Source of the DNA: Sphingomonas carotinifaciens
GTDB lineage: Bacteria; Pseudomonadota; Alphaproteobacteria; Sphingomonadales; Sphingomonadaceae
DNA length: 64,000 bases
Reading direction: 5' to 3'
Assembly: GCF_009789535.1 (NCBI RefSeq)
Contig: NZ_WSUT01000005.1
Span: 1,017,001 to 1,081,000 of the forward strand
The notes beneath the pieces are model-generated. The model ran no database searches. It was not told the DNA's origin and worked only from the letters and a program-made list of their open reading frames with translations. The translations under genes were made by a program, and so were the position numbers. Of the stretch, positions 27,482 through 36,331 are shown piece after piece (positions within the stretch are counted from its first letter, which is position 1; each line of letters opens with the position of its first letter).

Positions 27482-28729
27482 ATGGCACGGATCGAACCCC
27501 CCAAGCGCGTGCGCGGCACGCAGGACATCTTCGGCGAGGAACAGCGGCGCTTTGCGCATGTCCTTGCCACCTTCGAGCGGGTGCGCGCGCTCTACGGATT
27601 CCAGCGGGTCGACCTGCCGGTGTTCGAGGATACGCAGGTATTCGCGCGCTCCATCGGCGAGACCACCGATGTGGTGTCCAAGGAGATGTACAGCTTCCCC
27701 GATCGCGGCGGCGATCCCCTGACGCTCCGGCCCGAATTCACCGCCGGCATCGCGCGCGCCTATCTGTCCGAAGGATGGCAGCGTTTCGTGCCGCTGAAGG
27801 TGACGACGAGCGGTGCGGTGTTCCGCTACGAACGGCCGCAAAAGGGGCGCTATCGCCAGTTCCACCAGATCGACGCCGAGATATTGGGCGCAGCCGAGCC
27901 GCAGGCGGATGTCGAGTTGCTGGTGATGGCGGACCAGTTGCTGCACGAACTGGGCATCGCGGACGGGGTGACGCTGCAACTGAACACGCTGGGCGATGCC
28001 GAAACGCGCGATGCGTGGCGCGCCGCGCTGGTGGCGCATTTCGAGGCGCACCGGGGCGAACTGTCCGAAGACAGCCTGGTGCGGCTGGACAAGAATCCAC
28101 TGCGCATCCTCGATTCGAAGGACCCGCGCGACCGGCCGATCGCCGATGCGGCGCCGGATATCGATGCGTATCTGACGGTGGAGGCGCGCGGCTTCTTCGA
28201 TGCGGTGACCGCCGGGCTGGACGCGGCGGGCGTGGCATGGACGCGCAATGCGCGGCTGGTGCGCGGGCTGGACTATTACCGGCACACCGCGTTCGAGTTC
28301 GTCACCGACCGGCTGGGCGCGCAAGGGACCGTGCTGGCGGGGGGGCGGTATGACGGGCTGATCGGATCGCTGGGTGGGCCGGAGACGGCGGGCGTCGGCT
28401 GGGCTGCGGGGATGGAGCGGCTGGCGATGCTGATCGCGGCACCGGCGGAGCCGCGGCTGGATGCGGTGATCGCGCTGGAGCATGATGATGCGCTGATCGA
28501 CGGGCAGCGGCTGCTCGCCGGTTTGCGGCGTGCGGGGTTGTCGGCGGAGATGATCGCGAGCGGGTCGCCGCGCAAGCGGTTCGACAAGGCGTCCAAGCTG
28601 CCGGCCGATGTGCTGATCGCGATCAACCGGCAGGACGGGCAGACCGTGTTCAATACGCGGGCGGCGGATGCTGCGGAGACGCTGGCGCGGATCAAGGCGG
28701 TCATCGACAAGGTGCAGGCCGCTTCGTGA
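27482..28729 (+). CDS. hisS: Histidine--tRNA ligase
   Basis: Class II aminoacyl-tRNA synthetase, 415 residues. Motif 1 lies around [16 protein letters not shown], motif 2 is [16 protein letters not shown], the histidine-specific box is [15 protein letters not shown] and motif 3 is near [15 protein letters not shown]-terminal anticodon-binding domain follows (about 325-415). The stop overlaps the prfA GTG (GTGA), and prfA overlaps prmC, so three translation genes form one coupled operon. Confidence 0.97.
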   Translation: MARIEPPKRVRGTQDIFGEEQRRFAHVLATFERVRALYGFQRVDLPVFEDTQVFARSIGETTDVVSKEMYSFPDRGGDPLTLRPEFTAGIARAYLSEGWQRFVPLKVTTSGAVFRYERPQKGRYRQFHQIDAEILGAAEPQADVELLVMADQLLHELGIADGVTLQLNTLGDAETRDAWRAALVAHFEAHRGELSEDSLVRLDKNPLRILDSKDPRDRPIADAAPDIDAYLTVEARGFFDAVTAGLDAAGVAWTRNARLVRGLDYYRHTAFEFVTDRLGAQGTVLAGGRYDGLIGSLGGPETAGVGWAAGMERLAMLIAAPAEPRLDAVIALEHDDALIDGQRLLAGLRRAGLSAEMIASGSPRKRFDKASKLPADVLIAINRQDGQTVFNTRAADAAETLARIKAVIDKVQAAS

Positions 28730-29799
28730 CGACGATCTCGCCCGAGCGCATCCGGCAGATCGAGGCGCGACTGGACGAACTGTCCGCGCAGATGGCGACC
28801 GGCGACCTGCCGTCGGACCGTTTCGTCGCGGTGTCCAAGGAATATGCCGAGCTGGAACCCGTCGCGCGCGCGGCCGCCGAGGTGCGGCGGCTGCGGCAGG
28901 AGGCGGAGAGCCTGGCCTATATGGCAGGCGACGGCGACGAGGAGCTGCGTGCGCTGGCCGCCGAGGAACTGCACGCCAACAAGGTGGCGCTGGAGGCGGC
29001 GGACCGCGCGCTGGCGCTGGCGCTGCTGCCGCGCGATGCCGCCGACGAGCGCGCCGCAATGCTGGAAATCCGCGCCGGCACCGGCGGGGACGAGGCGGCG
29101 CTGTTCGCGGGCGACCTGTTCCGCATGTACCAGCGTTATGCCGAGGCACAGGGCTGGCGCGTCGAAATGATCTCGGCATCGTCGTCGGATGCGGGCGGGT
29201 ACAAGGAAGTGGTCGCATCGGTGACGGGCAGCGGCGTGTTCGCGCGGCTGAAATTCGAAAGCGGCGTGCACCGGGTCCAGCGCGTGCCGGCGACCGAGGC
29301 GGGCGGGCGCATCCACACCTCGGCAGCGACGGTGGCGGTGCTGCCCGAGGCGGAGGAAGTCGATGTCCGCATCGAGGACAAGGACCTGCGCATCGACGTC
29401 TATCGCTCGTCGGGCCCGGGCGGTCAGTCGGTCAACACGACCGACTCCGCGGTGCGCATCACCCATCTGCCCACCGGGCTGGTGGTGATCCAGCAGGACG
29501 AGAAGTCGCAACACAAGAACAAGGCCAAGGCGCTGAAGGTGCTGCGCACCCGGCTGTACGAGGCGGAGCGCGAGCGGCTGGCGAACGAGCGGTCGGGCAC
29601 GCGGCGCGCGATGGTGGGATCGGGCGACCGGTCCGAGCGCATCCGTACCTATAATTTCCCGCAGGGCCGCGTCACCGATCACCGCATCAACCTGACGCTG
29701 CACCGCCTGCCCGAAATTCTCGTCGGGGAAATGGACGAGTTGATCGGGGCGCTGGTGGCGCAGGACGAGGCCGAGCGGCTGGCGGCACTGGATGGCTGA
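28726..29799 (+). CDS. prfA: Peptide chain release factor 1
   Basis: Reads UAA and UAG stop codons and triggers peptide release. 357 residues. The codon-recognition tripeptide Pro-Ala-Thr is at 188-190 (RVPATEAGG) and the catalytic GGQ at 232-234 ([14 protein letters not shown]). Asn-Thr-Thr after it is usual for RF1. GTG start overlapping hisS. The enzyme that methylates its GGQ glutamine, PrmC, is encoded directly downstream, overlapping by eight bases. Confidence 0.98.
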   Translation: MTTISPERIRQIEARLDELSAQMATGDLPSDRFVAVSKEYAELEPVARAAAEVRRLRQEAESLAYMAGDGDEELRALAAEELHANKVALEAADRALALALLPRDAADERAAMLEIRAGTGGDEAALFAGDLFRMYQRYAEAQGWRVEMISASSSDAGGYKEVVASVTGSGVFARLKFESGVHRVQRVPATEAGGRIHTSAATVAVLPEAEEVDVRIEDKDLRIDVYRSSGPGGQSVNTTDSAVRITHLPTGLVVIQQDEKSQHKNKAKALKVLRTRLYEAERERLANERSGTRRAMVGSGDRSERIRTYNFPQGRVTDHRINLTLHRLPEILVGEMDELIGALVAQDEAERLAALDG

Positions 29800-30625
29800 A
29801 CCCGCCCCCCGCGCCGCGGGCGTGCGGGCGGCACTGGGCGAGGCGGCGGCGCGGTTCGGTTTTTCGGAAACGCCGCGGCTCGATGCCGAACTGTTGATGG
29901 CGCACGCGCTGGGGATCGAGCGCGCGGCGCTGCTGCTCGACATGGACCGCGCGGTGCCGGAGGGTTTCTGGACGCTGGTGGCGCGGCGCGAGCGGCATGA
30001 ACCGGTCGCCTATATCACCGGATCGCGGGGGTTCTGGACGCTCGATCTGGGGGTGGGGCCGGGTGCGCTGGTACCGCGGGCCGACAGCGAAACGCTGGTC
30101 GAGGCGGCGGTGACGCATTTCCGGGGGCGGGCGCCGGCGACGTTGCTCGACCTGGGAACGGGGCCGGGCACGCTGCTGCTCGCGCTGCTCGACGAATGGC
30201 GGGGCGCGCGGGGGGTGGGCGTCGATCGGTCGGCGGAGGCCCTGGGCTATGCGGTCGCCAATGCGGGCGCGTGCGGGGTGGGTGGGCGGGCCGGCTTCGT
30301 GCTGGGGGACTGGGATGCGGCGCTGACGGGGGTATTCGACTGCATCGTCACCAACCCGCCCTATATCGGCACAAACGAAAGGCTGCCCGACGAGGTGCGG
30401 CTGCATGAGCCGGCGGGCGCGCTGTTCGCCGGCCCGGACGGGCTGGACGATTATCGACGGCTGGCACCGGCGATCCGGCGGCTGCTGGCGCCCGGCGGGG
30501 CGGCGTTTCTGGAGATCGGGCACCGGCAGGGGGATGCGGTGACGGCGCTGCTGGCGGCGCAGGGCTTTGCCGTGACGCTGCACCGGGACCTGGCCGGGCG
30601 GGCGCGGGTGCTGGCCGCGACTTGA
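29792..30625 (+). CDS. prmC: Release factor glutamine methyltransferase PrmC
   Basis: N5-methylates the GGQ glutamine of release factors. 277 residues. The N-terminal helical domain that binds the factor spans about 10-80, then a SAM domain with motif [17 protein letters not shown] (118-133) and the catalytic NPPY at 188-191 ([12 protein letters not shown]). The ATG lies inside the end of prfA, eight bases before that gene's stop. No terminator is seen directly after it. Confidence 0.97.
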   Translation: MAEPAPRAAGVRAALGEAAARFGFSETPRLDAELLMAHALGIERAALLLDMDRAVPEGFWTLVARRERHEPVAYITGSRGFWTLDLGVGPGALVPRADSETLVEAAVTHFRGRAPATLLDLGTGPGTLLLALLDEWRGARGVGVDRSAEALGYAVANAGACGVGGRAGFVLGDWDAALTGVFDCIVTNPPYIGTNERLPDEVRLHEPAGALFAGPDGLDDYRRLAPAIRRLLAPGGAAFLEIGHRQGDAVTALLAAQGFAVTLHRDLAGRARVLAAT

Positions 30626-30902
30626 ACATTCGGGAGGCCGCGCCCATATTTCGCTTGTAGGACGGCCCCCGGAGCCGCTAGAGCGAAGGCCGGGGCACGC
30701 GAACATCGACAACTTGGCTGTTGATTTCGGGCGGACGCCCGCATCCTTCGTCATGAGGCCGCTGCAGTCCGGTGGCCATGGCAGACGCTGGCGGCGAGGC
30801 GATGCGCCTGTCGGACACGTCGGGGATCGATACCGCGGGACCGGGCACAACGCCCGGAATGAGTGGGCCAGTTTAGTGGTTTGACGACTAAGGACGAATA
30901 GC
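30626..30902 (+). promoter_or_regulatory. Long GC-rich leader upstream of the DUF4167 gene
   Basis: A 277-base stretch without a convincing gene, ending in AAGGACG eight bases before the TTG start. It holds short hairpins such as CGGGC-GGAC-GCCCG (30728-30741) and CCGGGC-ACAAC-GCCCGG (30841-30857). It probably contains the promoter and a structured 5' untranslated region. No riboswitch class is recognised. Confidence 0.4.
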
Positions 30903-31931
30903 TTGATAAACAATCGGCAGGCCGGCCGCCGTCGCGGTCGTGGTGGCGGCAATAACGGGCAGCGTCCGGGTGGTAATCCAGGTCGCCCCGACAACGGCAA
31001 TCGCATCGACAATCGCGCGCGCGGCAACGCCAACCAGTTGTACGAGAAGTACAAGAATCTGGCGTCCGAAGCGCAGCGCCAGGGCGACCGCGTCAACACC
31101 GAATATTACCTGCAGTTCGCGGACCATTATTTCCGCGTGTTGAACGAGAGCCGTTCGCGGTTCGAGGAACAGAATCAGCGGCGTGCGCGCGACGACGCGC
31201 AGGACGACGGTTTCGACGGCAACGACGAGGATTATGGCGACGAGGGCGAGCCGATCCGCCCCGGCGAAATGCAGGGCGACGTGCAGGGCGGCGGTTTCGA
31301 ACCGCGCCGCCAGCGTGACGATCGCCCCCGCCGCGAGGATCGCCCTCAGCGGGACGACCGGCCCCAGCGCGAGGCGCGGGACGATCGTTCCAATCGCGAC
31401 GAGCGTCCGTACCGCGAGGAGCGGGCGCAGCGTGAAGATCGCCCTGCGCGTGAAGCGCGGGAGGACCGTCCGGTGCGTGAAGCGCGGGAGGACCGTCCGG
31501 TGCGTGAAGCGCGGGAGGACCGTCCGGTGCGTGAAGCGCGTGAGGACCGTCCGGTGCGTGAAGCGCGTGAGGATCGTCCCGTGCGCGAGCCGCGCGAGGA
31601 TCGTCCCCAGCGTGAGGAACGCCGCCCTGCACGGCCGCTGCGTGCGCCCGTTGCCGAGGAAACCGCGGTCGTCACCGCCGATCCCGCCGGCGAACCGGCG
31701 GTGGCCGAGCAGGCGCCGGCACCCGTCGCCGAGGCCGAGGCCCCCCGTCGCCGTGGTCGCCCGCGTCGCGAGCCGGTCGCTCAGGCACCCGAGGCCGAGA
31801 CCGGTTTCGATGCGGATCGCCTGCCGCCGGCACTGAGCGCCGCGAGCGAGGGCGAAGCGCCGGCGCCCGAGGAAAAGCCGCGCCGCCGCCGCGTGCGCGC
31901 GGCCGCGCCGGAAGTGACGCCGGCGAGCTGA
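30903..31931 (+). CDS. DUF4167 protein with Arg-rich tandem repeats
   Basis: 342 residues. The N-terminus (INNRQAGRRRGRGGG) is followed by the DUF4167 core, NQLYEKYKNLASEAQRQGDRVNTEYYLQFADHYFRVLNE (about 45-85). After it come an acidic patch, an array of nine-residue EDRPVREAR repeats (about 175-240) and a low-complexity Ala/Pro/Glu/Arg tail. The whole C-terminal part looks disordered and highly charged. Arg/Gly-rich ends suggest nucleic-acid binding, but the function is unknown. TTG start with AAGGACG upstream. Confidence 0.85.
   Translation: MINNRQAGRRRGRGGGNNGQRPGGNPGRPDNGNRIDNRARGNANQLYEKYKNLASEAQRQGDRVNTEYYLQFADHYFRVLNESRSRFEEQNQRRARDDAQDDGFDGNDEDYGDEGEPIRPGEMQGDVQGGGFEPRRQRDDRPRREDRPQRDDRPQREARDDRSNRDERPYREERAQREDRPAREAREDRPVREAREDRPVREAREDRPVREAREDRPVREAREDRPVREPREDRPQREERRPARPLRAPVAEETAVVTADPAGEPAVAEQAPAPVAEAEAPRRRGRPRREPVAQAPEAETGFDADRLPPALSAASEGEAPAPEEKPRRRRVRAAAPEVTPAS
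31434..31616 (+). repeat. 27-bp tandem repeat inside the DUF4167 gene
   Basis: Six full 27-base units starting at 31434, 31461, 31488, 31515, 31542 and 31569, plus a partial seventh to 31616. Each encodes nine residues (EDRPVREAR and variants). Units 2 to 5 differ by only one base, so the array looks recently expanded; flanking DNA contains older, degraded versions. Confidence 0.95.
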
Positions 31932-31955
31932 TCGTCGCAAACTGGCTGAACACAT

Positions 31956-31994
31956 GGCCGGTGCCTTCCGATCGGAGGGTGCCGGCCTTGTTCT
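31956..31994 (+). terminator. Rho-independent terminator after the DUF4167 gene
   Basis: A 14-base stem with three G-U pairs (31956-31969 against 31974-31987) closed by a GATC loop, followed by TTGTTCT. It lies 25 bases after the stop codon and ahead of the LOG gene. Confidence 0.65.
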
Positions 31995-32044
31995 ATGTGG
32001 CGCACGTGCTTGTCGCGGCGGGGCACTTGGCCTAGCGGACCAGC

Positions 32045-32626
32045 ATGAAACGCGTGGCAGTCTATTGCGGGTCGGCGACGCCGGCCGATCCGACCTATAT
32101 CGACATGGCGAAATCGGTGGGGCGCGGCCTGGCCGAGCGGGGCATCGGCGTCGTCTATGGCGGCGGGCGCCTCGGCCTGATGGGCGCGGTGGCGGACGCG
32201 GCGCTGGAGGCGGGTGGCGAGGTGATCGGCATCATCCCGCAGGCGCTGGTCGATGCCGAGGTGGCGCATCGCGGGCTGACCGAACTGCACGTCGTGCCGG
32301 GCATGCACCAGCGCAAGCAGGCCTTTACCGACCTGTCCGACGGTTTCGTGACGATCGCGGGCGGCACCGGCACGATGGACGAGTTGTGGGAGGCGCTGTC
32401 CTGGGCGCAGCTCGGCTATCATGCCGATCCGGTCGGGCTGCTCAACACCGGCGGCTATTATGACGAGCTGGTCGCGTTCTGGGAAAAGATGGGCCGGGTC
32501 GGCTTCCTCCGGCCGCAGCACCGCGACCTGCTGATCGTCGATACGACGCTGGACGGGCTGCTGGACAAGATGGCCGCGCATCGGCCGACGCAGCCGATCG
32601 TCCGGATGAACGCGTCCGACCTGTGA
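32045..32626 (+). CDS. LOG-family (TIGR00730) Rossmann-fold protein
   Basis: 193 residues. It begins KRVAVYCGSATPADPTY and has VVYGGGRLGLMGAVADAAL and the catalytic loop IAGGTGTMDELWEALSW. The usual PGGxGTxxE motif reads AGGTGTMDE here, with the first Pro replaced by Ala but Gly, Thr and Glu kept. LOG enzymes release free bases from nucleoside monophosphates (cytokinin-type phosphoribohydrolases); the physiological substrate in this organism is unknown. Its stop overlaps the crtB start (GTGA). Confidence 0.9.
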   Translation: MKRVAVYCGSATPADPTYIDMAKSVGRGLAERGIGVVYGGGRLGLMGAVADAALEAGGEVIGIIPQALVDAEVAHRGLTELHVVPGMHQRKQAFTDLSDGFVTIAGGTGTMDELWEALSWAQLGYHADPVGLLNTGGYYDELVAFWEKMGRVGFLRPQHRDLLIVDTTLDGLLDKMAAHRPTQPIVRMNASDL

Positions 32627-33561
32627 CGCCGTCGCCGACCCGCGCGGAGGTGGTGGCGGCGGCCGAGGCATCGATCGCGCGTGGCTCCAAGAGCTTTGCC
32701 GCGGCGAGCCGGCTGTTCGATCCCGCGACGCGCGACCGGGCGGTGCTGCTCTATGCCTGGTGCCGGCGGTGCGACGATATCGCCGACGGGCAGGACCACG
32801 GCCACGGCATGACGAGGGTCGACGATGCCCCGGCACGGGTGGCGGCGCTGTCCGCGTTGACCGAGCGGGCGCTGGACGGGGCGGTGGTCGGCGATCCGGC
32901 GTTCGACGCGCTGCGGCTGGTGGCGGCGGAGACGGACATGCCGCGGGCGTGGCCGCGCGACCTGATCGCCGGGTTCGCGCTGGATGCCGAGGAATGGCAG
33001 CCGGAAAGCGAGGCGGACCTGCTGCGCTATTGCTATCACGTCGCGGGCGTCGTCGGCTGCATGATGGCGGTGGCGATGGGGGTTTCGGCCAAGGACGATG
33101 CCGTGCTGGACCGCGCCTGCGACCTGGGGCTGGCGTTTCAGCTGTCGAACATCGCGCGCGACCTGGGTGAGGATGCCGGGGTCGGGCGCTGTTACCTGCC
33201 GGCGGACTGGCTGGCGGAATTCGGGGTGCCGGCAAACAACTATATGGCGCCGGAGCATCGCCCCGCGCTGGTTGCGATGGCGCGGCGGTTGACGGACCGG
33301 GCGGCACAGTTCGAGGCGAGCGCGCGGATGGGCGTGCGGGCATTGTCCTGGCGGTCGGCCTGGGCGGTGCTGTCGGCGGCAGGGATTTACGGCGCGATCG
33401 GCCGTTCGGTGGCGTCGCGGGGTGCGGGCGCCTGGGACCGGCGGGTGTCCACCTCAAAGGGTGCGAAGCTGGGATTTATCGCAGCGGCGGCGTGGGGCGC
33501 CACGTTGCGCGGTCGAGGGGCTGTCGTGCCGCGCGACGCGGCACTCTGGCGGCGACCCTGA
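32623..33561 (+). CDS. crtB: Phytoene synthase
   Basis: Joins two geranylgeranyl diphosphates head-to-head to make phytoene, the first carotenoid step. 312 residues. The N-terminal GSKSFAAASRLF is characteristic of CrtB, the first Asp-rich motif DDIAD is at 51-55, and the second is in LSNIARDLGED. Yellow nostoxanthin-type pigments are typical of Sphingomonas, which fits. GTG start overlapping the LOG gene. No other crt gene is in the window, so the rest of the pathway lies elsewhere. A related squalene synthase is a less likely reading. Confidence 0.92.
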   Translation: MTPSPTRAEVVAAAEASIARGSKSFAAASRLFDPATRDRAVLLYAWCRRCDDIADGQDHGHGMTRVDDAPARVAALSALTERALDGAVVGDPAFDALRLVAAETDMPRAWPRDLIAGFALDAEEWQPESEADLLRYCYHVAGVVGCMMAVAMGVSAKDDAVLDRACDLGLAFQLSNIARDLGEDAGVGRCYLPADWLAEFGVPANNYMAPEHRPALVAMARRLTDRAAQFEASARMGVRALSWRSAWAVLSAAGIYGAIGRSVASRGAGAWDRRVSTSKGAKLGFIAAAAWGATLRGRGAVVPRDAALWRRP

Positions 33562-33568
33562 CCGGGGT

Positions 33569-33799
33569 TCAGCCGCGCGACCTGGGCTTTTCCGCCTTGG
33601 CGATCTGAAGGCCGGTGGCCCGGCAATCCGCGCCGATGACGGGGAAGGGCACATCGGTGTTCTGGGCGATCCGGTTGGGCAGGTCCGCCCGGCATTGCGC
33701 CATCGTGGCATAGCGCGCCGGGACCAGTCGGGCCTCGGTGCACTGCGTGTTGCCATCACCGCATCCCAGGATCGCCATGACGTAGAAAATCGGTTCCAT
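33569..33799 (-). CDS. Small cysteine-containing hypothetical protein
   Basis: 76 residues. It has four cysteines (GCGDGNTQC, QCRADL, ADCRAT) spaced as in small disulphide-bonded exported proteins and a short hydrophobic start (residues 4-12), though no full signal peptide. No family named. It is convergent with crtB, seven bases apart. I believe it is a real gene because its frame is complete and ordered, but the evidence is thin. Confidence 0.6.
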   Translation of the reverse strand: MEPIFYVMAILGCGDGNTQCTEARLVPARYATMAQCRADLPNRIAQNTDVPFPVIGADCRATGLQIAKAEKPRSRG

Positions 33800-33937
33800 T
33801 CAACCGCCTCCGCTTGAAAGTAAAAACCCTCTTTGCGGTGGAGAGTTCCGAAATCGCGCTTGCTGATACGGATCAGCCCTGACATGTTCGCATAACACAC
33901 CCCGATCATGGGGAACGCGTCGGGAGGCACGGGTCTT

Positions 33938-35941
33938 ATGCTGAAATCGATGATGGCAGCAGGAGTGGCGTTGATGGTGGCAGAGCCGGGACTGGCGGCG
34001 GACCTGAGCGGGGTGCCGCTGATCGAGCGGACGAAGCTGTTCGGCAATCCCTCGCGCATCGGGGGGCAATTGTCGCCCGACGGCAAGTGGATCAGCTTCA
34101 TTGCGCCCAAAGACGGCGTGCTGAACGTCTGGCTGGCCCCGGCCGACCGGCCCGACGACGCCAAGGCGATCACCGCGGAGACGACGCGGCCGATCCGCCA
34201 GACCTTCTGGGCGCCCGATTCCAAGTCGGTGCTGTTCATCAACGACAAGGGCGGCGACGAGAATTTCCTGCTGTACGGCGTCGATGTCGCGAGCGGCGCA
34301 CAAAAGGCGCTGACCCCGTTCGAAAAGACGCGGGTGCAGATCGTCGGCACGTCCGAGACGATCAAGGATCGCATCCTGGTCGGCGTCAACAACCGCGATC
34401 CGCGCTGGCATGACGTCTATTCGCTCGACCTGAACACCGGCAAGCTGACCCCGGTCGTGCAGAATGACGGCTATGCCGGTTATCTGGCGGACGACCAGTT
34501 GCGGCTGCGCATGGCGGCCAAGGCGCGGCCCGACGGCGGCACCGATTATTACCGCATGGAGGGCACCACCGTCGAGGCCAAGCCCGTGGTGCAGTTCGGG
34601 CTGGACGATTCGCTGACCACCACGCCGCTGGGCTTCACCGTCGACGGCAAGACGCTCTACTGGATGGATTCGCGCGGGCGCGACACCGCGGCGCTGATGG
34701 CGCAGGACGTGGGCAGCGGGCAGATGACGGTGGTGGGGGAGAGCCCCAAAGCCGATGTCGCGGGTGGCCTGTTCAATCCGAAGACGGGCCGCGTGGAGGC
34801 CTATTCGGTCAATTACCTGAAGCGCGACTATGTACCGGTGGGCGATGCGGTAAAGGCCGACCTCGCCTTTCTGAAGGCGCAGAACAAGGGCGAGTTCGCG
34901 ATCGGCAGCCGCACGGATGCCGACGACAAGTGGATCGTCACCTTCGACCCGGTGACCGCGCCGGCCGCGACCTATGTCTACGACCGCCGCGCCAAGTCGC
35001 TGAAGCAGCTTTATGTCAGCCGGCCCGAGCTGGAGGGGGCGCCGCTGGTGCCGATGGAGCCGGTGGAGATCAAGGCGCGCGACGGGCTGACGCTGGTATC
35101 CTATCTGACCAAACCCAAGGGGGTGAGCGGGCCGGTGCCGCTGGTGCTGCTGGTCCATGGCGGACCCTGGGCGCGCGACGGGTTCGGCTTCAACGGCTAT
35201 CATCAATGGCTGGCGAACCGGGGCTATGCGGTGCTGTCGGTCAATTATCGCGGCTCGACGGGCTTTGGTAAGAATTTCATCTCGGCGGGCGACCTGCAAT
35301 GGGGCCGCAAGATGCACGACGACCTGATCGACGCGGTCGACTGGGCGGTGAAGAGCGGCGTCACCACCAAGGACAAGGTGGCGATCATGGGCGGCTCCTA
35401 TGGCGGCTATGCGACGCTGGCGGGGCTGACCTTTACGCCCGACCGGTTCGCCTGCGGCGTCGATATCGTTGGACCGTCGAACCTGTTCACGCTGCTGAAG
35501 ACGATCCCGCCCTATTGGGAGGCGGGCAAGCAGCAATTCTACAAGCGGATGGGAGACCCGACCACGCCGGCGGGGCAGGCGCTGCTCAAGGAACGCTCGC
35601 CGCTGACCTTTGTCGACAAGATCAGCAAGCCGCTGCTGATCGGGCAGGGCGCCAACGATCCGCGCGTCAACGTCGCAGAAAGCGACCAGATCGTGGCGGC
35701 GATGGCGGCCAAGAAGATCCCTGTCACCTATGTGCTGTTTCCCGATGAGGGGCATGGCTTTGCGCGGCCGGTGAACAACATTGCGTTCAATGCCGTGACG
35801 GAGAATTTCCTGGCGCCGTGCCTGGGCGGACGTGCGGAGCCGCTGGGCGACACGCTGACGGAATCGACCGCGCAGGTGAAGCATGGGGCGGAATTCGTGC
35901 GCGGCCTGGCGCTTGGTGGGGGTACTGCTTCGGGGCAGTGA
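33938..35941 (+). CDS. S9-family (prolyl oligopeptidase type) peptidase
   Basis: 667 residues with a signal peptide (cleavage near EPGLAA, about 20), so exported. An N-terminal beta-propeller domain (about 40-390) is followed by an alpha/beta hydrolase domain. The nucleophile Ser lies in MGGSYGGYATLAG, the Asp in GANDPRVNVAESDQ and the His in PDEGHGFARP. This is the acylaminoacyl/dipeptidyl peptidase class that cuts short peptides. ATG 33938 has GGGAGG about ten bases upstream; an ATG at 33908 gives a longer, less signal-like start. It is followed by two family 1 repeat elements. Confidence 0.93.
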   Translation: MLKSMMAAGVALMVAEPGLAADLSGVPLIERTKLFGNPSRIGGQLSPDGKWISFIAPKDGVLNVWLAPADRPDDAKAITAETTRPIRQTFWAPDSKSVLFINDKGGDENFLLYGVDVASGAQKALTPFEKTRVQIVGTSETIKDRILVGVNNRDPRWHDVYSLDLNTGKLTPVVQNDGYAGYLADDQLRLRMAAKARPDGGTDYYRMEGTTVEAKPVVQFGLDDSLTTTPLGFTVDGKTLYWMDSRGRDTAALMAQDVGSGQMTVVGESPKADVAGGLFNPKTGRVEAYSVNYLKRDYVPVGDAVKADLAFLKAQNKGEFAIGSRTDADDKWIVTFDPVTAPAATYVYDRRAKSLKQLYVSRPELEGAPLVPMEPVEIKARDGLTLVSYLTKPKGVSGPVPLVLLVHGGPWARDGFGFNGYHQWLANRGYAVLSVNYRGSTGFGKNFISAGDLQWGRKMHDDLIDAVDWAVKSGVTTKDKVAIMGGSYGGYATLAGLTFTPDRFACGVDIVGPSNLFTLLKTIPPYWEAGKQQFYKRMGDPTTPAGQALLKERSPLTFVDKISKPLLIGQGANDPRVNVAESDQIVAAMAAKKIPVTYVLFPDEGHGFARPVNNIAFNAVTENFLAPCLGGRAEPLGDTLTESTAQVKHGAEFVRGLALGGGTASGQ

Positions 35942-35944
35942 TCT

Positions 35945-36094
35945 GGTTCACGCGAAGACGCGAAGGCGCGAAGAGGTAGGGTTTGCCCCGCCTTCGCCGT
36001 GACCTGTCGGTCGGAAGACCCGAATCGGCTGGTGATGCCCAGAGGGCCTGCCGGCCGGCGCAACCTCTTCGCGGCTTCGCGGCTTCGCGTGAAC
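35945..36094. repeat. Family 1 inverted-repeat element (copy 3a)
   Basis: Arms 35945-35976 and 36064-36094 are complementary over about 31 bases with four mismatches, around an 87-base unique core. The left arm is three CGCGAAGR units after GGTTCA. The element starts four bases after the S9 peptidase stop. Confidence 0.88.
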
Positions 36095-36118
36095 TCTTCT
36101 GAAAAAGCAGGAGGTTTT

Positions 36119-36263
36119 GTTCACGCGAAGACGCGAAGACGCGGAGAGAGGACGCCTGCTGCGTCGTTCCGTACCCCCGTCGGCCAGGGGTGCTCGGTCG
36201 ATGATGGGATGATTGAGCCTGCGGCTCGCGGTGCATCTCCGCGCCTCCGTGTCTCCGCGTGAA
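36119..36263. repeat. Family 1 inverted-repeat element (copy 3b)
   Basis: Arms 36119-36150 and 36236-36263, with the same ends and 8-base units as copy 3a but including CGCGGAGA variants. The core is again unrelated. Copies 3a and 3b together fill the 390-base gap between the S9 peptidase and the ABC exporter, which holds no gene. Confidence 0.85.
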
Positions 36264-36331
36264 TATTCGTTGTTCTGGTTCTCTGACCACCGCCATTGAA
36301 GTTCGGCGGGGCGCAAGCGACATGGGGGGCG

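Noticed and set aside
31434..31616. CRISPR-like direct repeats
   Set aside because: The 27-base units are contiguous without spacers and translate in frame as nine-residue repeats in a coding gene.
33800..35884. 694-codon open frame on the minus strand
   Set aside because: Entirely antisense to the S9 peptidase, whose catalytic motifs are intact. Composition is His/Arg-rich with no domain.
10498..36331. Insertion sequences at the family 1 repeat loci
   Set aside because: No transposase remnant and no conserved body; elements are only 145-234 bases with unique cores, so I call them repeats rather than mobile elements.
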